This document shows positions 1-9,376 of a stretch of 64,000 nt of DNA, piece after piece. Position 1 is the stretch's first letter. The number at the start of each line of letters is the position of its first letter. The notes beneath the pieces were generated by a model. That model did no database searches and had not been told where the DNA came from. It saw nothing but the letters and a program-made list of their open reading frames with translations. This stretch comes from Phocaeicola_A sp036804505 (GTDB lineage Bacteria; Bacteroidota; Bacteroidia; Bacteroidales; Bacteroidaceae), in contig DAIRSI010000002.1 in the NCBI GenBank assembly GCA_036804505.1, positions 1 to 64,000 on the forward strand. Reading direction: 5' to 3'. A program made the position numbers and the translations under genes.

Positions 1-16
1 AAACTTTAGGAAATAG

Positions 17-48
17 CAAAGCCCTGGCTTGAGAAAGTCGGGGCTTTG
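17..48. terminator. Hairpin, possible terminator of an upstream gene
   Basis: Arms CAAAGCCC (17-24) and GGGCTTTG (41-48) form a stem around a 16-nt interior that can pair further (GGC/GTC side). There is no clean T-run directly after it on the plus strand, so the terminator role is tentative. The gene it would end lies outside the window. Confidence 0.45.
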
Positions 49-55
49 TGCTTAA

Positions 56-100
56 CAAAAAGAGGGCGCGTCGTTTTGACACACCCCCTTTTTCTTTTTT
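56..100 (-). terminator. Likely terminator of the flavodoxin gene
   Basis: An A-rich arm with AGAGGG around 56-70 faces CCCC followed by a T-run around 86-100, giving an imperfect hairpin with U-runs on both strands. It sits just beyond the flavodoxin stop codon, so it probably ends that minus-strand transcript and may act in both directions. Confidence 0.45.
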
Positions 101-113
101 ATAAGCATCCGAA

Positions 114-677
114 TTACAGATTCAATCCTTCCACCCAAGCTTTCAGAGTAGCTTCGCTGACGTGAGTCGGGAAACGCTTTGCCGGACGCCAATGAGTTTC
201 TTTGGAACAGGATGGCTGCAGATATTTATCCGTTTCGCCAGGCTGACTAGAGCCGGATGTGCAGAACGGAATTACCGTCTTACCCGAGAAATCATAACTT
301 TCCAGAAAGGTATTCACAATGGTTGGAGCTATGTACCACCAGATAGGAAAACCTACAAAGACCACTTCATAATCATTCATATTCGCCAGTTTGCCGGCAA
401 TGGCAGGCCGTGAAGCTTTGTCCTTCATTTCCTCCGAGCTGCGGCTTTTGTCGTTCTGCCAATCCAAATCGGCACTGGTATAAGGAATCTGTGGCTTGAT
501 TTCGTACAAATCGCCACCTGTTGCAGCCTGGAGCGTCTTAGCCAACTGACGCGTATTGCCCGTGCAAGAAAAATAGGCAACTAATGTTTTCTTTTTCATA
601 TTCATATTCTTTGAATTTTGAGCAAAAGAAAAAAAAGGAATGACAGCAAGAATGCTGAGAATAAGGAACTTTTTCAT
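114..677 (-). CDS. Exported flavodoxin
   Basis: Single-domain flavodoxin, an FMN-binding electron carrier or quinone reductase-like protein. The open frame runs further upstream, but I start at the Met giving MKKFLILSILAVIPFFSFAQ, a clean signal peptide ending in the FAQ motif common in Bacteroidetes; the 17 residues before it look like leader translation. After the signal the FMN phosphate loop is seen as YFSCTGNTRQLA (about residues 35-46), then GFPIWWYIAPTIV and a C-terminal FCTSGSS segment, all typical of the family. About 187 residues, the size of a short flavodoxin. Export is unusual for flavodoxins but common for this Bacteroidetes group. It probably forms a single-gene transcript. Confidence 0.87.
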   Translation of the reverse strand: MKKFLILSILAVIPFFSFAQNSKNMNMKKKTLVAYFSCTGNTRQLAKTLQAATGGDLYEIKPQIPYTSADLDWQNDKSRSSEEMKDKASRPAIAGKLANMNDYEVVFVGFPIWWYIAPTIVNTFLESYDFSGKTVIPFCTSGSSQPGETDKYLQPSCSKETHWRPAKRFPTHVSEATLKAWVEGLNL

Positions 678-784
678 ATCGCTTATCGTTTTAATTTTTC
701 GATGTAAAGATACAGTTATTCCACTCATACTCCATGACCTTAAATACCTTTTTTATTACCAATTTTACGGAGTGAAAACACTCT

Positions 785-1522
785 TTAGAATCGATAGCCC
801 AAGTCCAGACCAAAAGAAAAGTTCTTATTGTGAGCCAAGTAATTAACTATTACATTGGATTCATGTTCCTTATCCAGTTTCATCAAGCCTTCTTCCATGT
901 AGAGTCCCATCATGAATTTTTTCAACTCAAAATGTACTGCCCCGTTAATACCCATATCGAAACGACAAAAATCGGCCCCGTTCTTGCTGAATGTGCCACC
1001 TTGGGAAACGGTTTCAGTAAGTTGTGTACCATCGCCTCCTTCTGTCCAGGTAGTGCCATCGGTGTTGTGCATTGTTGATTCTGCTACAATGCGGGAGTAC
1101 TTGGTATTGCCGCCTATACCGTAAGCAAAATAAGGACCGACAGCCCAAGTCACTGCATTGCCATGACGAAGATGCAGGCGAAATTGTGCATTGACAGGCA
1201 TCTCAAGATAGGTTTGCTCATACCTCCATGTCCGTTTGGTATATTTATATACGGTGCTTTCACTGGTAGTTTTCATCACCCTTATTTCCGAGGTGGATTT
1301 GTTTCCCTTGAAACTCAGCATCAGCGAAGGCTGAATGGAAAACACGTGGCTCAGCTGATATTCCATACCTACTCCGAAACGCCCTCCGAAACGGACGCTT
1401 CCATTAGAGAAACCTGAGTAATGAGTGTTGATTGACGGTCCCCCATGAACCATCCACGTAACTTTCTGTGCAAATACAGGAATAACAGTAACCATGCAGA
1501 GCATAAAAATTAATCTTTTCAT
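785..1522 (-). CDS. Outer-membrane beta-barrel protein (porin-like, PorT-type family)
   Basis: 245 residues with a signal peptide (MKRLIFMLCMVTVIPVFAQ). The rest is built from alternating hydrophobic and polar residues with many Gly, Tyr and Phe, for example RFGGRFGVGMEYQLSHVFSIQP and GPYFAYGIGGNTKYS, and ends in FGLDLGYRF, the aromatic C-terminal strand signature of outer-membrane barrels. No catalytic motif is seen. It most resembles the outer membrane beta-barrel domain proteins (OMP_b-brl) of Bacteroidetes, whose cargo is usually unknown. It appears monocistronic, with its own TAnnTTTG box upstream. Confidence 0.8.
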   Translation of the reverse strand: MKRLIFMLCMVTVIPVFAQKVTWMVHGGPSINTHYSGFSNGSVRFGGRFGVGMEYQLSHVFSIQPSLMLSFKGNKSTSEIRVMKTTSESTVYKYTKRTWRYEQTYLEMPVNAQFRLHLRHGNAVTWAVGPYFAYGIGGNTKYSRIVAESTMHNTDGTTWTEGGDGTQLTETVSQGGTFSKNGADFCRFDMGINGAVHFELKKFMMGLYMEEGLMKLDKEHESNVIVNYLAHNKNFSFGLDLGYRF

Positions 1523-1557
1523 AATTGAATAATATTAGTGTTTCATAAATTATGAAA

Positions 1558-1565
1558 CAAAGTTA
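1558..1565 (-). promoter_or_regulatory. Promoter -7 box for the barrel protein gene
   Basis: CAAAGTTA on the plus strand reads TAACTTTG on the minus strand, matching the Bacteroides -7 consensus TAnnTTTG. It lies 36 nt upstream of the start codon. No convincing TTTG is found 19-21 nt further up, so only the -7 half is supported. Confidence 0.5.
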
Positions 1566-1618
1566 GCTATAATACTGCATTATACCGGCCTTTTTAACAT
1601 TATTGTCTTATGTTAATA

Positions 1619-1655
1619 GAAGTGAGGCCATATCCTCAGGACACGGCCTTACTTC
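1619..1655. terminator. Nested hairpin after the GH31 gene
   Basis: GAAGTGAGGCC (1619-1629) pairs with GGCCTTACTTC (1645-1655) with one wobble position. The loop contains a second palindrome, TCCTcAGGA. It lies between the GH31 stop and the next minus-strand gene. No strong U-run follows on the minus strand, so it may be a 3' end stabiliser or a Rho-dependent end instead of a simple intrinsic terminator. Confidence 0.5.
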
Positions 1656-1683
1656 CAAAAATTTATTCAAAGTGCGGGAAAAC

Positions 1684-4083
1684 CTATCGTTTCTCTTCCG
1701 AAACTTCGAATTTCACTTTTCCCTGGAATGGATCGGATGCCAGACTGAAAGATGCCCCGTCCTTCTTCATCTCCACCTTGTGCAGGATATTGTCCGAAGG
1801 CAGACATACGAGGCCTTGTGCATCATTGCCGGTAGCCGAATAAACCTTGAGGAACAACTTAGACCAATCCATCTTACTGGTTGTTTGTGCCAAAGCTATA
1901 TGAGGAATCATGGCACCGTCTCTTACCAAAATCACTGCAGGTATCTCACCTGTGATGATATGATTCCAGCCCTTGTCATATACTTTACCCGACTGATAGT
2001 CAATCCATTTTCCTCCGGGAAGATAGACATCGCGCCCTGCCGCATCCTCAAACAAAGGAGCCACAAGAATATCTTTACCAAAAAGATACTGATCCTCGAT
2101 ATTCCACACAGCACCATCCTGCGGATATTCTACACACATGGCACGAAGCATAGGCAAACCGCGCTCCGTGCAATCCTTTGCCTGAGCATAGACGTAGGGC
2201 ATGAGCTTGTACTTCATCTCGGCGCAAAGTCTGAATGCCTTCACGAAGCTCTCGTTATAAAGCCACGGCTCTGTGGGAGGTGCTCCATGGGCACGGGTAT
2301 GAGATGTCAGAAATCCGAACGGAAGCCAACGACGATAGAGATTTTCAGGAGACGACTGAACAAAACCGCCCATATCGTGACTCCAGAAAGCGAATCCGCT
2401 CAAGCCGAAGGAAAGTCCGCCACGCATATCAGAAAGCATCGCCACATCCGTATTGGCTGCATCACCGCCCCAATGAAGCGGATAGCGCTGCGAACCGGCC
2501 CATGCACTGCGGGCCCAGATGATATTGTCGCCTTTAATGCGTTTGGTAACCTCGGCCACGGCCTTGTTATAGCGCACCGGATAGAGATTATGCTCGTAGA
2601 GTCCGCCTTTGCCCGAAGCATAGAAACCATCCAGAGGAGCTCCTTCACCGAAATCGACCTTGATGGCCCCGACTCCCATCTGGAGCAATCCGGCCAGTCT
2701 GTCCTGATACCAGGTTACCGTCTTCGGATTGGAGAAATCCAGCACGGCATCTTCATAAGGAAGAGTTCCGTCGGCATTTCTTACACAAAGACCTTGATCA
2801 ACAATTTCCTGATAGTATTTATTCTTCGGTGTGAAGTAAGGCAACTGCCAAAGGGATATATGGAATCCTTGTTTGAGCAGGTCATTTATCATCTTCTGAG
2901 GATTCTTGAAACGGCTTGGTGCAAACTTGTAGTCGCACTGCCAGTCGGTCTCGAACCAGCCTGTATCAAAATGAATCACATCCGAAGGAATCTGATATTT
3001 GCGAAGATTGGCTGCTACATCATAGCCTTCCTGTTGGGTGAAATAAGTGATGCGGCTCATCCATGTTCCAAAACTCCAAAGCGGAGGCATGGCAGCTTTG
3101 CCTACAAGAGAGGTGTATTCATCCAAGATGGTCTGCGGCTCACCCCAGAAGAGGAAGAGATCCAAAGCCTCATCTTTCATGAATATCTTGGTGGCACCTA
3201 CATACGTGGCTCCAAAGTCGCAAGTGACGGGAGCGGATGTGTGCATGAACATTCCATAACCGCGACTGCTCATGAAGAACGGAACAGGCTTGTACATATC
3301 GGGTGTTTCAGGCCCTTGAGGGTCGGTGACAAAGAGATTGACCTTCTGCCCCGCTTTATTGAGGGAAGTAAACGATTCTCCGCACCCAACTATTTTTTCA
3401 TTTGCCGAAAGATTGAACACAGGACTGATACTGCGCGAATTGTCATCGCCACGACGAATGAAACAAAACGGAAGAACTTTCACTTGCGTAGAGTCATTGT
3501 CAACCCAGCGCCGCGTTGCAGTCAGCAGTTTGCCGTGAGCATCATAAAGAAGTATGCGCCACGGATGTTCTTCAATGACCAGCACTTCGCCGGTGGGGCT
3601 CTGGTATTTGTGACCGCCATTGATTCGGGTATATTTCCATGACTGCTTATCGACAGGCTGCTGCACAAGCATCACTTCTTCGCCTTCCTTAGGAGTAATC
3701 TTAGACGTAGCCATACGCAAGCGCACCGTGTGATTGCTCACGAAATCTATCGAGAAATTAAGCTGTGGATTTGCCTCATACCCTGTAGCAGGAAAATCCA
3801 ACATCCTCGAAGGAAATGGAAGGATGGTATTCGTGTTGAACGCCTGACGGGTGAAGAGAGTCTGCCGGCCCCACTTCACGGTACCTTCTCCGGTCGCCGT
3901 ATTGAAGGAAGAAAGACTGTCTGCAAAAAAGAAGATATGAGTAAAGTCTGAGAAATCCCGACTTACATCAATGGAGTTGCTCTGAAGCCTGCTTGCTTGA
4001 GGTGTCAATTCCTGAGCCGGTACATTTGTCGAATATAAAAAAGACAATAAGGTAACCGCTAAAATAGTTTTTTTCATTTCCAT
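1684..4083 (-). CDS. GH31 glycoside hydrolase, probable alpha-xylosidase
   Basis: Exported family GH31 enzyme removing alpha-linked sugars, most likely xylose, from the ends of oligosaccharides. I start at MEMKKTILAV (a second Met lies two codons on), which begins a signal peptide ending VPAQ; the upstream 17 codons of the longer frame are leader. An N-terminal beta-sandwich is followed by a TIM barrel. The nucleophile Asp lies in GAIKVDFGEGAP (about residue 465), and the acid/base region reads RYPLHWGGDAANT (about 530). The FDTGWFETDWQCDYKF stretch resembles alpha-xylosidases more than alpha-glucosidases. About 799 residues, normal for the family. It has its own promoter at 4110-4141. Substrate specificity is inferred. 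Confidence 0.88.
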   Translation of the reverse strand: MEMKKTILAVTLLSFLYSTNVPAQELTPQASRLQSNSIDVSRDFSDFTHIFFFADSLSSFNTATGEGTVKWGRQTLFTRQAFNTNTILPFPSRMLDFPATGYEANPQLNFSIDFVSNHTVRLRMATSKITPKEGEEVMLVQQPVDKQSWKYTRINGGHKYQSPTGEVLVIEEHPWRILLYDAHGKLLTATRRWVDNDSTQVKVLPFCFIRRGDDNSRSISPVFNLSANEKIVGCGESFTSLNKAGQKVNLFVTDPQGPETPDMYKPVPFFMSSRGYGMFMHTSAPVTCDFGATYVGATKIFMKDEALDLFLFWGEPQTILDEYTSLVGKAAMPPLWSFGTWMSRITYFTQQEGYDVAANLRKYQIPSDVIHFDTGWFETDWQCDYKFAPSRFKNPQKMINDLLKQGFHISLWQLPYFTPKNKYYQEIVDQGLCVRNADGTLPYEDAVLDFSNPKTVTWYQDRLAGLLQMGVGAIKVDFGEGAPLDGFYASGKGGLYEHNLYPVRYNKAVAEVTKRIKGDNIIWARSAWAGSQRYPLHWGGDAANTDVAMLSDMRGGLSFGLSGFAFWSHDMGGFVQSSPENLYRRWLPFGFLTSHTRAHGAPPTEPWLYNESFVKAFRLCAEMKYKLMPYVYAQAKDCTERGLPMLRAMCVEYPQDGAVWNIEDQYLFGKDILVAPLFEDAAGRDVYLPGGKWIDYQSGKVYDKGWNHIITGEIPAVILVRDGAMIPHIALAQTTSKMDWSKLFLKVYSATGNDAQGLVCLPSDNILHKVEMKKDGASFSLASDPFQGKVKFEVSEEKR

Positions 4084-4109
4084 AGTATGATAATGTTGGT
4101 AAATTGTTT

Positions 4110-4141
4110 CAAAGTTATAAAAAAAACCGAACATTTGTCAA
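4110..4141 (-). promoter_or_regulatory. Promoter of the GH31 gene
   Basis: On the minus strand TTG (4141-4139), a 21-nt spacer and TAACTTTG (4117-4110) fit the Bacteroides TTTG/TAnnTTTG consensus. Transcription would begin roughly 20 nt before the GH31 start. Confidence 0.65.
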
Positions 4142-4172
4142 TGAAAAAGCAGGAAATGTTTACAAAAAAAGA

Positions 4173-4220
4173 TAAAGCCGCTCAAGCCCGGATTTCACAA
4201 TCAAAGAGAGAGCAGCTTTA
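4173..4220 (-). terminator. Possible terminator after the esterase pair
   Basis: TAAAGCcGCTC (4173-4183) and GAGCaGCTTTA (4210-4220) form a 10-bp stem with one bulged position and a 26-nt loop, between the downstream esterase stop and the GH31 promoter. The loop is large, so confidence is modest. Confidence 0.4.
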
Positions 4221-4260
4221 ATCCAATACACAAAAATTTAAAAAATATTTTCTGTTTTAC

Positions 4261-5421
4261 TTATCTGAAAATCTTTTTTGCCACTTCCGCAATATACTTG
4301 CGGCAGTTCATCCATGTATGAGCCCCATCAGTGAAATGAGCCTCGTGCACAATGTTCCGGTCTGTCAATGCCTTGTCCAAAGCCTTGGCAGCAGAGCACA
4401 GGCCATCATCGGTTCCGCAGCTCACCCACATCAGTTTCAAGTTCTTGCTGATGAGTTCCGGCGAAGCATAAATCTTTCCGAAATTGGTGTTCATTTCATC
4501 ACCGAAAATTGCCGGAGAAAAAGCACATACCCAATGGAACAATTCGGGATTTCCCAATCCTGTGGCAAGCGTCTGACGACCTCCGAGAGAGAATCCAGCT
4601 ATACCGCGATGATCGGCATCCGCTACGACTTGGTAATTATTCTCGACAAAAGGAATCACTTCCTTGATTATTTCGTTGGCTACCGTATCAGTCCCCATCG
4701 GATTGTAGGGAACATTTATTCCCCGGTTGTTCATTTCGGGATACGGATTGGCATAAGGCATCACGATAATCATCTTGAGGGCTTTCCCCTGTGCAATGAG
4801 ATTATCGAGAATCAGATTCACCTTGCCCACCTTGAACCAAGTTTCGTAAGTATCGGTCATACCATGGATGAGATACAGTACGGGATATTTTTCTTTTCCG
4901 TTCGGATTGTAACCAGCCGGAGTATAAATGCACAAAGGACGGTCAAAGCCCAATTGGCGAGAATGATAATAACGATAGGCAATCTTGCCGTGAGGAACAT
5001 TCTGCATGTCCTGTACGGAAGGCTCTGCACCTCTGACATCTACCAAACTGTTCTTGAACTGCTCGTTCGGGAAAATATTGATATTGTTGGGATCCGTAAC
5101 AGAATTTCCGTCCACCACAAAGCAATAGGGATAGATATCCGGTTTTTCGGGTGTGACGGTCACGCTCCACACTCCTTTTTCATCCTTGACCATCGGCTCG
5201 TTTTTCTTAAGCATCTGACAGTTTAGTTCCACCTTCTGCGCTTCGGGTGCCTGAAATCTGAACGTTACACTTCCGTCCGCATTATACTGGGGAGAAACTA
5301 CTGCCGGCGGAAAGAGCTTCTTCAGCATCTCGGGAGTCAACTTGTATTGAGCGGAAACTTTTACCGGCACGAACACACTGCACATGACGGCCAATATCAT
5401 AAGTATATATATCTTTTTCAT
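4261..5421 (-). CDS. Exported CE1-like esterase with N-terminal E-set domain (tandem paralogue 1)
   Basis: Secreted serine esterase of the feruloyl/acetyl-xylan esterase (esterase D-like) group, thought to strip acyl groups from plant polysaccharide. A signal peptide (MKKIYILMILAVM...VSAQ) is followed by an immunoglobulin-like E-set domain (about residues 40-125) similar to those of glycogen-branching-type enzymes, then an alpha/beta-hydrolase domain. The nucleophile Ser is in GIAGFSLGGRQ and the His in DGAHTWMNC near the C-terminus; the acid is probably in GTDDGL. The stop codon of the upstream esterase overlaps an ATG at 5442 (TAATG), so a start seven codons earlier, coupled to the previous gene, is possible. 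Second gene of a two-gene operon with its paralogue. Confidence 0.82.
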   Translation of the reverse strand: MKKIYILMILAVMCSVFVPVKVSAQYKLTPEMLKKLFPPAVVSPQYNADGSVTFRFQAPEAQKVELNCQMLKKNEPMVKDEKGVWSVTVTPEKPDIYPYCFVVDGNSVTDPNNINIFPNEQFKNSLVDVRGAEPSVQDMQNVPHGKIAYRYYHSRQLGFDRPLCIYTPAGYNPNGKEKYPVLYLIHGMTDTYETWFKVGKVNLILDNLIAQGKALKMIIVMPYANPYPEMNNRGINVPYNPMGTDTVANEIIKEVIPFVENNYQVVADADHRGIAGFSLGGRQTLATGLGNPELFHWVCAFSPAIFGDEMNTNFGKIYASPELISKNLKLMWVSCGTDDGLCSAAKALDKALTDRNIVHEAHFTDGAHTWMNCRKYIAEVAKKIFR

Positions 5422-5441
5422 CTTGATTCCTTTCTTTTGCA

Positions 5442-6575
5442 TTAGTTCTTAAAAAGCAGACGGAACGAGCAATCCAGAAAATACTTGGCATTCATCCAGG
5501 TATGCCCGAACTTGCCTTCAGTAAAGACCTGCACGTTCTTGATATGGTTTTGGTCGAGCAGTTCCATGAACTCCTTGGCTCCCTGATACAGGAAATCATC
5601 CTTCCCTACACCCAACCAGAAAAGATGAATCTGCCGATTGGTTTTCTCGGGATTGTCGAGTATCTCCTTATTATATTTCATCATGAAGTCCTTCTCCAGA
5701 AAAGAACTGTAGGAACAAATATTCGAGAACAGTTCCAAATGTCCCAATCCATTCTGCAAAGCCTGATGGCCTCCCCGTGAGAATCCGCCAATACCCCTAT
5801 GGTCACGATCATTGATGGTTCTGTAGATTTTCTCTATATATGGCATCAAATCCTTGACCAAATCAGTGCTGAAAGCATCTATACCGGCAAGGCGGGCCTG
5901 CTGCTCCTGAGGCAAAATATACGTAGGATTCCCGTAAGGCATCACCACAATCATTTCCTTGGCGAGTTTCTCAGCAATCAGATTGTCGAGAATGAAATTC
6001 ACACGCCCCACCTTGAAATAGGTTTCTTCCGTATCGGTTGTTCCGCTTATTAGATAGAAGACGGGATAATGTTTCTTCGGGTTTTGGTCATAAAAAGGAG
6101 GAGTATAAACCAAAGCCTGAGCATATTGACCCAAAGTCTTGGAATAATAGTTCTCGTAATTCACAGCTCCGTGAGGAACATTCTGAACAGAGTGAACCAG
6201 AGGCTTGCTGCCACGAATATCCACCAAACTGTTTTTGAATCGTTCGTTCGGGAACCAATCGGGATTGTGCGGGTCCATCACGGCTGTTCCGTCAACAATA
6301 AATGAATAAGGATACATATCCGGACTAGCCGGGCCTAAAGTAACCGACCACAAACCGTCGGCATTTTTTACCATATCTTTCTTTCCTGCAAACTGGACAT
6401 TTACCTTTACATCTTGAGCCGTCGGTGCAAAATAATTAAACGTAACAGTATTATCTGCATTGACAACGGGAGATGAAACGCTCATCCATCTTCCTCTTCC
6501 CGGTTGTGCGCAAAGATTTATTTGCGAAAACAGAAAAGCTGCCATCATCAGACACACAAGTTTCAATTGATTCAT
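5442..6575 (-). CDS. Exported CE1-like esterase with N-terminal E-set domain (tandem paralogue 2)
   Basis: 377 residues with a signal peptide ending NLCAQ, an E-set domain (about residues 35-125) and an alpha/beta-hydrolase domain. The nucleophile Ser is in GIGGFSRGGHQ and the His in GKFGHTWMNA; GVGKDDFL probably carries the Asp. The pattern FKVGrvNfILDNLIAe and VMPYGNP is shared almost word for word with the following gene, so the two arose by tandem duplication. It is first in the operon, behind a good promoter, and shares its stop base with the next ATG. The acyl group removed is not readable from sequence; acetyl or feruloyl are both plausible. Confidence 0.82.
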   Translation of the reverse strand: MNQLKLVCLMMAAFLFSQINLCAQPGRGRWMSVSSPVVNADNTVTFNYFAPTAQDVKVNVQFAGKKDMVKNADGLWSVTLGPASPDMYPYSFIVDGTAVMDPHNPDWFPNERFKNSLVDIRGSKPLVHSVQNVPHGAVNYENYYSKTLGQYAQALVYTPPFYDQNPKKHYPVFYLISGTTDTEETYFKVGRVNFILDNLIAEKLAKEMIVVMPYGNPTYILPQEQQARLAGIDAFSTDLVKDLMPYIEKIYRTINDRDHRGIGGFSRGGHQALQNGLGHLELFSNICSYSSFLEKDFMMKYNKEILDNPEKTNRQIHLFWLGVGKDDFLYQGAKEFMELLDQNHIKNVQVFTEGKFGHTWMNAKYFLDCSFRLLFKN

Positions 6576-6600
6576 TTTCGTTTTTTATTTTTTTCGATTT

Positions 6601-6631
6601 CAAATTTAATGCGTTTATTTTTCCCTGTCAA
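6601..6631 (-). promoter_or_regulatory. Promoter of the esterase pair
   Basis: On the minus strand TTGACA begins at 6631, and TAAATTTG occupies 6608-6601, with 20 nt between TTG and the -7 box. It is divergent from the GH2 promoter about 100 nt away, so one regulator could act on both. Confidence 0.65.
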
Positions 6632-6730
6632 CTATTTTTGTTTCATATTTTTCGCGATGTAACCTCACCACATAAATTTGTAACAAAACAAAGATAACTG
6701 CATATCGGAGCTGTCTTTTATCAATTAAAT

Positions 6731-6762
6731 TTTGGACATATAGTGCATTTTCCCTACCTTTG
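6731..6762 (+). promoter_or_regulatory. Promoter of the GH2 gene
   Basis: TTTG (6731-6734), 20-nt spacer and TACCTTTG (6755-6762) match the Bacteroides consensus exactly. A leader of roughly 30 nt precedes the GH2 start. Confidence 0.78.
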
Positions 6763-6796
6763 TATTTACAATTATAAAACATTAAGTTTGGATATT

Positions 6797-9361
6797 ATGA
6801 AAAGATTGACCGCTTTAAGTATTATGTTCCTTTCTATATGCATCAATACATCGGCTTTGGTCGTGAAAAAAGAAATCAACGAAGGTTGGAAGTTCAAGGA
6901 GGCACGCCTGTATAACTGGTATCCTGCAGAAGTTCCCGGTGTAGTCCATATGGACCTGATGAAAAACAAAATAATAGAAGACCCATTTTACCGGCTGAAT
7001 GAAAGATCCGTTCAATGGGTAGATAAGGAAGACTGGATTTACGAAACCTCTTTCCGGTGTGAGGATGTTCTGAAATGCAACAACCAGTTGCTGGACTTCA
7101 AGGGCCTTGACACGTATGCAGATGTTTATCTGAACGACAGCCTCGTTCTGAAAGCCAACAACATGTTCCGCGAATGGAAGGTTGACGTAAAGAATATCTT
7201 GAAAGGCGGAGACAACCAGTTACGCGTCTATTTCCACTCTCCTGCTAAGATTGATGTTCCGAAATGGGAAGCACTGCCCTACCATCTGGAAGCCGGAAAT
7301 GACCAATCTGCCAACGGCGGACTGCTCGACCGCAAGATTAGTGTCTTTGCCCGCAAAGCCGGATATCATTACGGATGGGACTGGGGACCGCGCCTCGTCA
7401 CCTCGGGAATCTGGCGTCCGGTTTATATTGTTGGCTGGAACGAAGCAAAAATCAATGACGTGCAACTCATTCAGAAGCAAGTGAACAAGAGCAAGGCTAT
7501 GCTGCAATCCATAGTGGAAGTCTTGGCTGACAATGCAGTAAAAAGCGCCAATGTCCTCATCACGGCCAACGGGAAAAAGGTTGCATCGAAAACAGTCAGC
7601 CTGAAAAAAGGAATCAATTCCATTCCTATCGACTACACCATGAGCAACCCCCGTCTTTGGTGGACAAACGGACTGGGAGAGCCTTATCTCTACGATTTCA
7701 AGACATCGGTAAGCATCAATGGAAAAACGGAAGATGTGAAAGCCGAAAAGATAGGAATCCGTTCCTTGAAATTGATTACGCAAAAAGACAAATACGGAAC
7801 CTCTCTCTACTTCGAGCTGAACGGCGAACCGGTCTTCATGAAAGGAGCCAATTACATTCCTTGCGACAACTTTCTGCCTCGGGTCACATATCAGGTTTAT
7901 GAAAAGACCATTCAGGATGCAGCCAATTCCAACATGAACATGCTTCGCGTATGGGGCGGCGGTGTCTATGAGGATGACAATTTCTATAACCTCTGCGACA
8001 AATACGGCATTCTGATATGGCATGACTTCATGTTTGCCTGCTCTCTCTATCCTGCCGATAACGAATTCCTTGCCAATGTGAAGGAAGAAGCGATTGACAA
8101 TGTGAAGCGTCTGCGCAACCATCCATGCATGGCTGTGTGGTGCGGAAACAACGAATGTCAGGACGGATGGTTCGGCTGGGGATGGAAAAAACAATATGAA
8201 AAACAAGGACAGCAGATTGCCGATACCATTTGGGACCAGTACCAGAAACAGTACTTCGAAGTGCTTCCTGAAGTAGTGAAGGAATATGGCGGTGGCATCT
8301 CCTATCGTCCATCGTCTCCATTCGCATTCAAGGACACGGCTTCAGACGGCAAGAACGGCGACTCCCACTATTGGGGCGTATGGCACGGCAACCACGAACC
8401 TATCGGATACTACAATAAAGAAAGAAGCCGTTTCTTCACTGAATACGGATTCCAGTCATTCCCGGAATTTGAATCAGTTAAGATTTATGCTCCTGAGGAA
8501 CGCGATCACGACATCTACTCCGAAGTAATGCTGTCACACCAAAGAGCCGAAACTTTTGCCAACCGCATGATAAACCAGTACATGCTCCAGGAATTCAAGA
8601 AGCCGAAAGACTTCGAGCATTTCCTCTACGTGGGGATGATTCTTCAGGGAGACGCCATCAAGATTGCCATGGAAGCCCATCACAGAGATATGCCTTACTG
8701 CATGGGAACCTTGTTCTGGCAAATAAACGACTGCTGGCCGGTAGCATCATGGTCGAGCCGCGACTACTACGGAAGATGGAAGGCCGTACAGTATTTTGCG
8801 AAGAAAGCCTACCGGCAGATTCTGATTTCCCCATACCTGAGAAACGATTCAGTGACTGTGACGCTGGTTTCAGACAACAGAAAACCGGTAAAGGGCCAAC
8901 TTGAAATAAAAGCCATGACACTTGACGGAAAAGTTCTCTTCGAGCAGAAGCAGAACCTCACGGCCAAAGCCAATGCTTCCGTATTGGTATTCGACAAACC
9001 GTTGAGCGAACTGACGAAAGGCGAAAAGAAAGAAAACGTGATTGTCTATACAGCTTTCACTGCCGACGGGAAGACTTATGACAACGTAGGATTCCCTGTC
9101 AAACAAAAAGATATGGATTACAAGAAGCCTAACATCAGTAAACAGATTACTCCTGCAAAGGACGGTTTCAACGTAACCTTGAAGTCGGACACGTTTGCGC
9201 GCGGTGTATTCATGTCAATCAACGGCATTGACAATTTCTTCAGTGACAATTACTTCGACTTGTTACCCGGAAAAGAAAAGACAATCTTCGTGAAGACTCC
9301 CCTTCCGCAAAACGATTTCGAGAACCAGCTGAAGACCATAAGTCTGGCCGACAGTTATTAA
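6797..9361 (+). CDS. GH2 beta-mannosidase-like glycoside hydrolase
   Basis: Exported family GH2 enzyme of the beta-mannosidase branch, cleaving terminal beta-mannosyl (or related) residues. The start is set at MKRLTALSIMFLSICINTSA, a signal peptide; the 18 codons before it include the promoter region. A sugar-binding domain (RKAGYHYGWDWGPRLVTSGIWRP), an Ig-like domain and a TIM barrel follow. The acid/base Glu is in WCGNNECQDG and the nucleophile Glu in FFTEYGFQSFP; both are present. About 855 residues, the normal size. It stands alone between a consensus promoter and a strong bidirectional terminator, facing the GH3 gene. Related GH2 enzymes can be exo-glucosaminidases, so the substrate remains inferred. 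Confidence 0.88.
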   Translation: MKRLTALSIMFLSICINTSALVVKKEINEGWKFKEARLYNWYPAEVPGVVHMDLMKNKIIEDPFYRLNERSVQWVDKEDWIYETSFRCEDVLKCNNQLLDFKGLDTYADVYLNDSLVLKANNMFREWKVDVKNILKGGDNQLRVYFHSPAKIDVPKWEALPYHLEAGNDQSANGGLLDRKISVFARKAGYHYGWDWGPRLVTSGIWRPVYIVGWNEAKINDVQLIQKQVNKSKAMLQSIVEVLADNAVKSANVLITANGKKVASKTVSLKKGINSIPIDYTMSNPRLWWTNGLGEPYLYDFKTSVSINGKTEDVKAEKIGIRSLKLITQKDKYGTSLYFELNGEPVFMKGANYIPCDNFLPRVTYQVYEKTIQDAANSNMNMLRVWGGGVYEDDNFYNLCDKYGILIWHDFMFACSLYPADNEFLANVKEEAIDNVKRLRNHPCMAVWCGNNECQDGWFGWGWKKQYEKQGQQIADTIWDQYQKQYFEVLPEVVKEYGGGISYRPSSPFAFKDTASDGKNGDSHYWGVWHGNHEPIGYYNKERSRFFTEYGFQSFPEFESVKIYAPEERDHDIYSEVMLSHQRAETFANRMINQYMLQEFKKPKDFEHFLYVGMILQGDAIKIAMEAHHRDMPYCMGTLFWQINDCWPVASWSSRDYYGRWKAVQYFAKKAYRQILISPYLRNDSVTVTLVSDNRKPVKGQLEIKAMTLDGKVLFEQKQNLTAKANASVLVFDKPLSELTKGEKKENVIVYTAFTADGKTYDNVGFPVKQKDMDYKKPNISKQITPAKDGFNVTLKSDTFARGVFMSINGIDNFFSDNYFDLLPGKEKTIFVKTPLPQNDFENQLKTISLADSY

Positions 9362-9376
9362 GCATACAAAAAAAAA

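Noticed and set aside
1603..3642. A 679-codon plus-strand open frame opposite GH31
   Set aside because: GH31 is a complete, motif-rich gene on the other strand. The plus-strand frame has Cys/His-rich composition and no recognisable domain, as expected for a shadow.
4318..5226. A 302-codon open frame opposite the esterase gene
   Set aside because: It is antisense to a clear esterase and shows no motif or ribosome site.
7220..8206. A 328-codon minus-strand frame opposite GH2
   Set aside because: Antisense to the catalytic region of a complete GH2 gene; no domain is recognisable.
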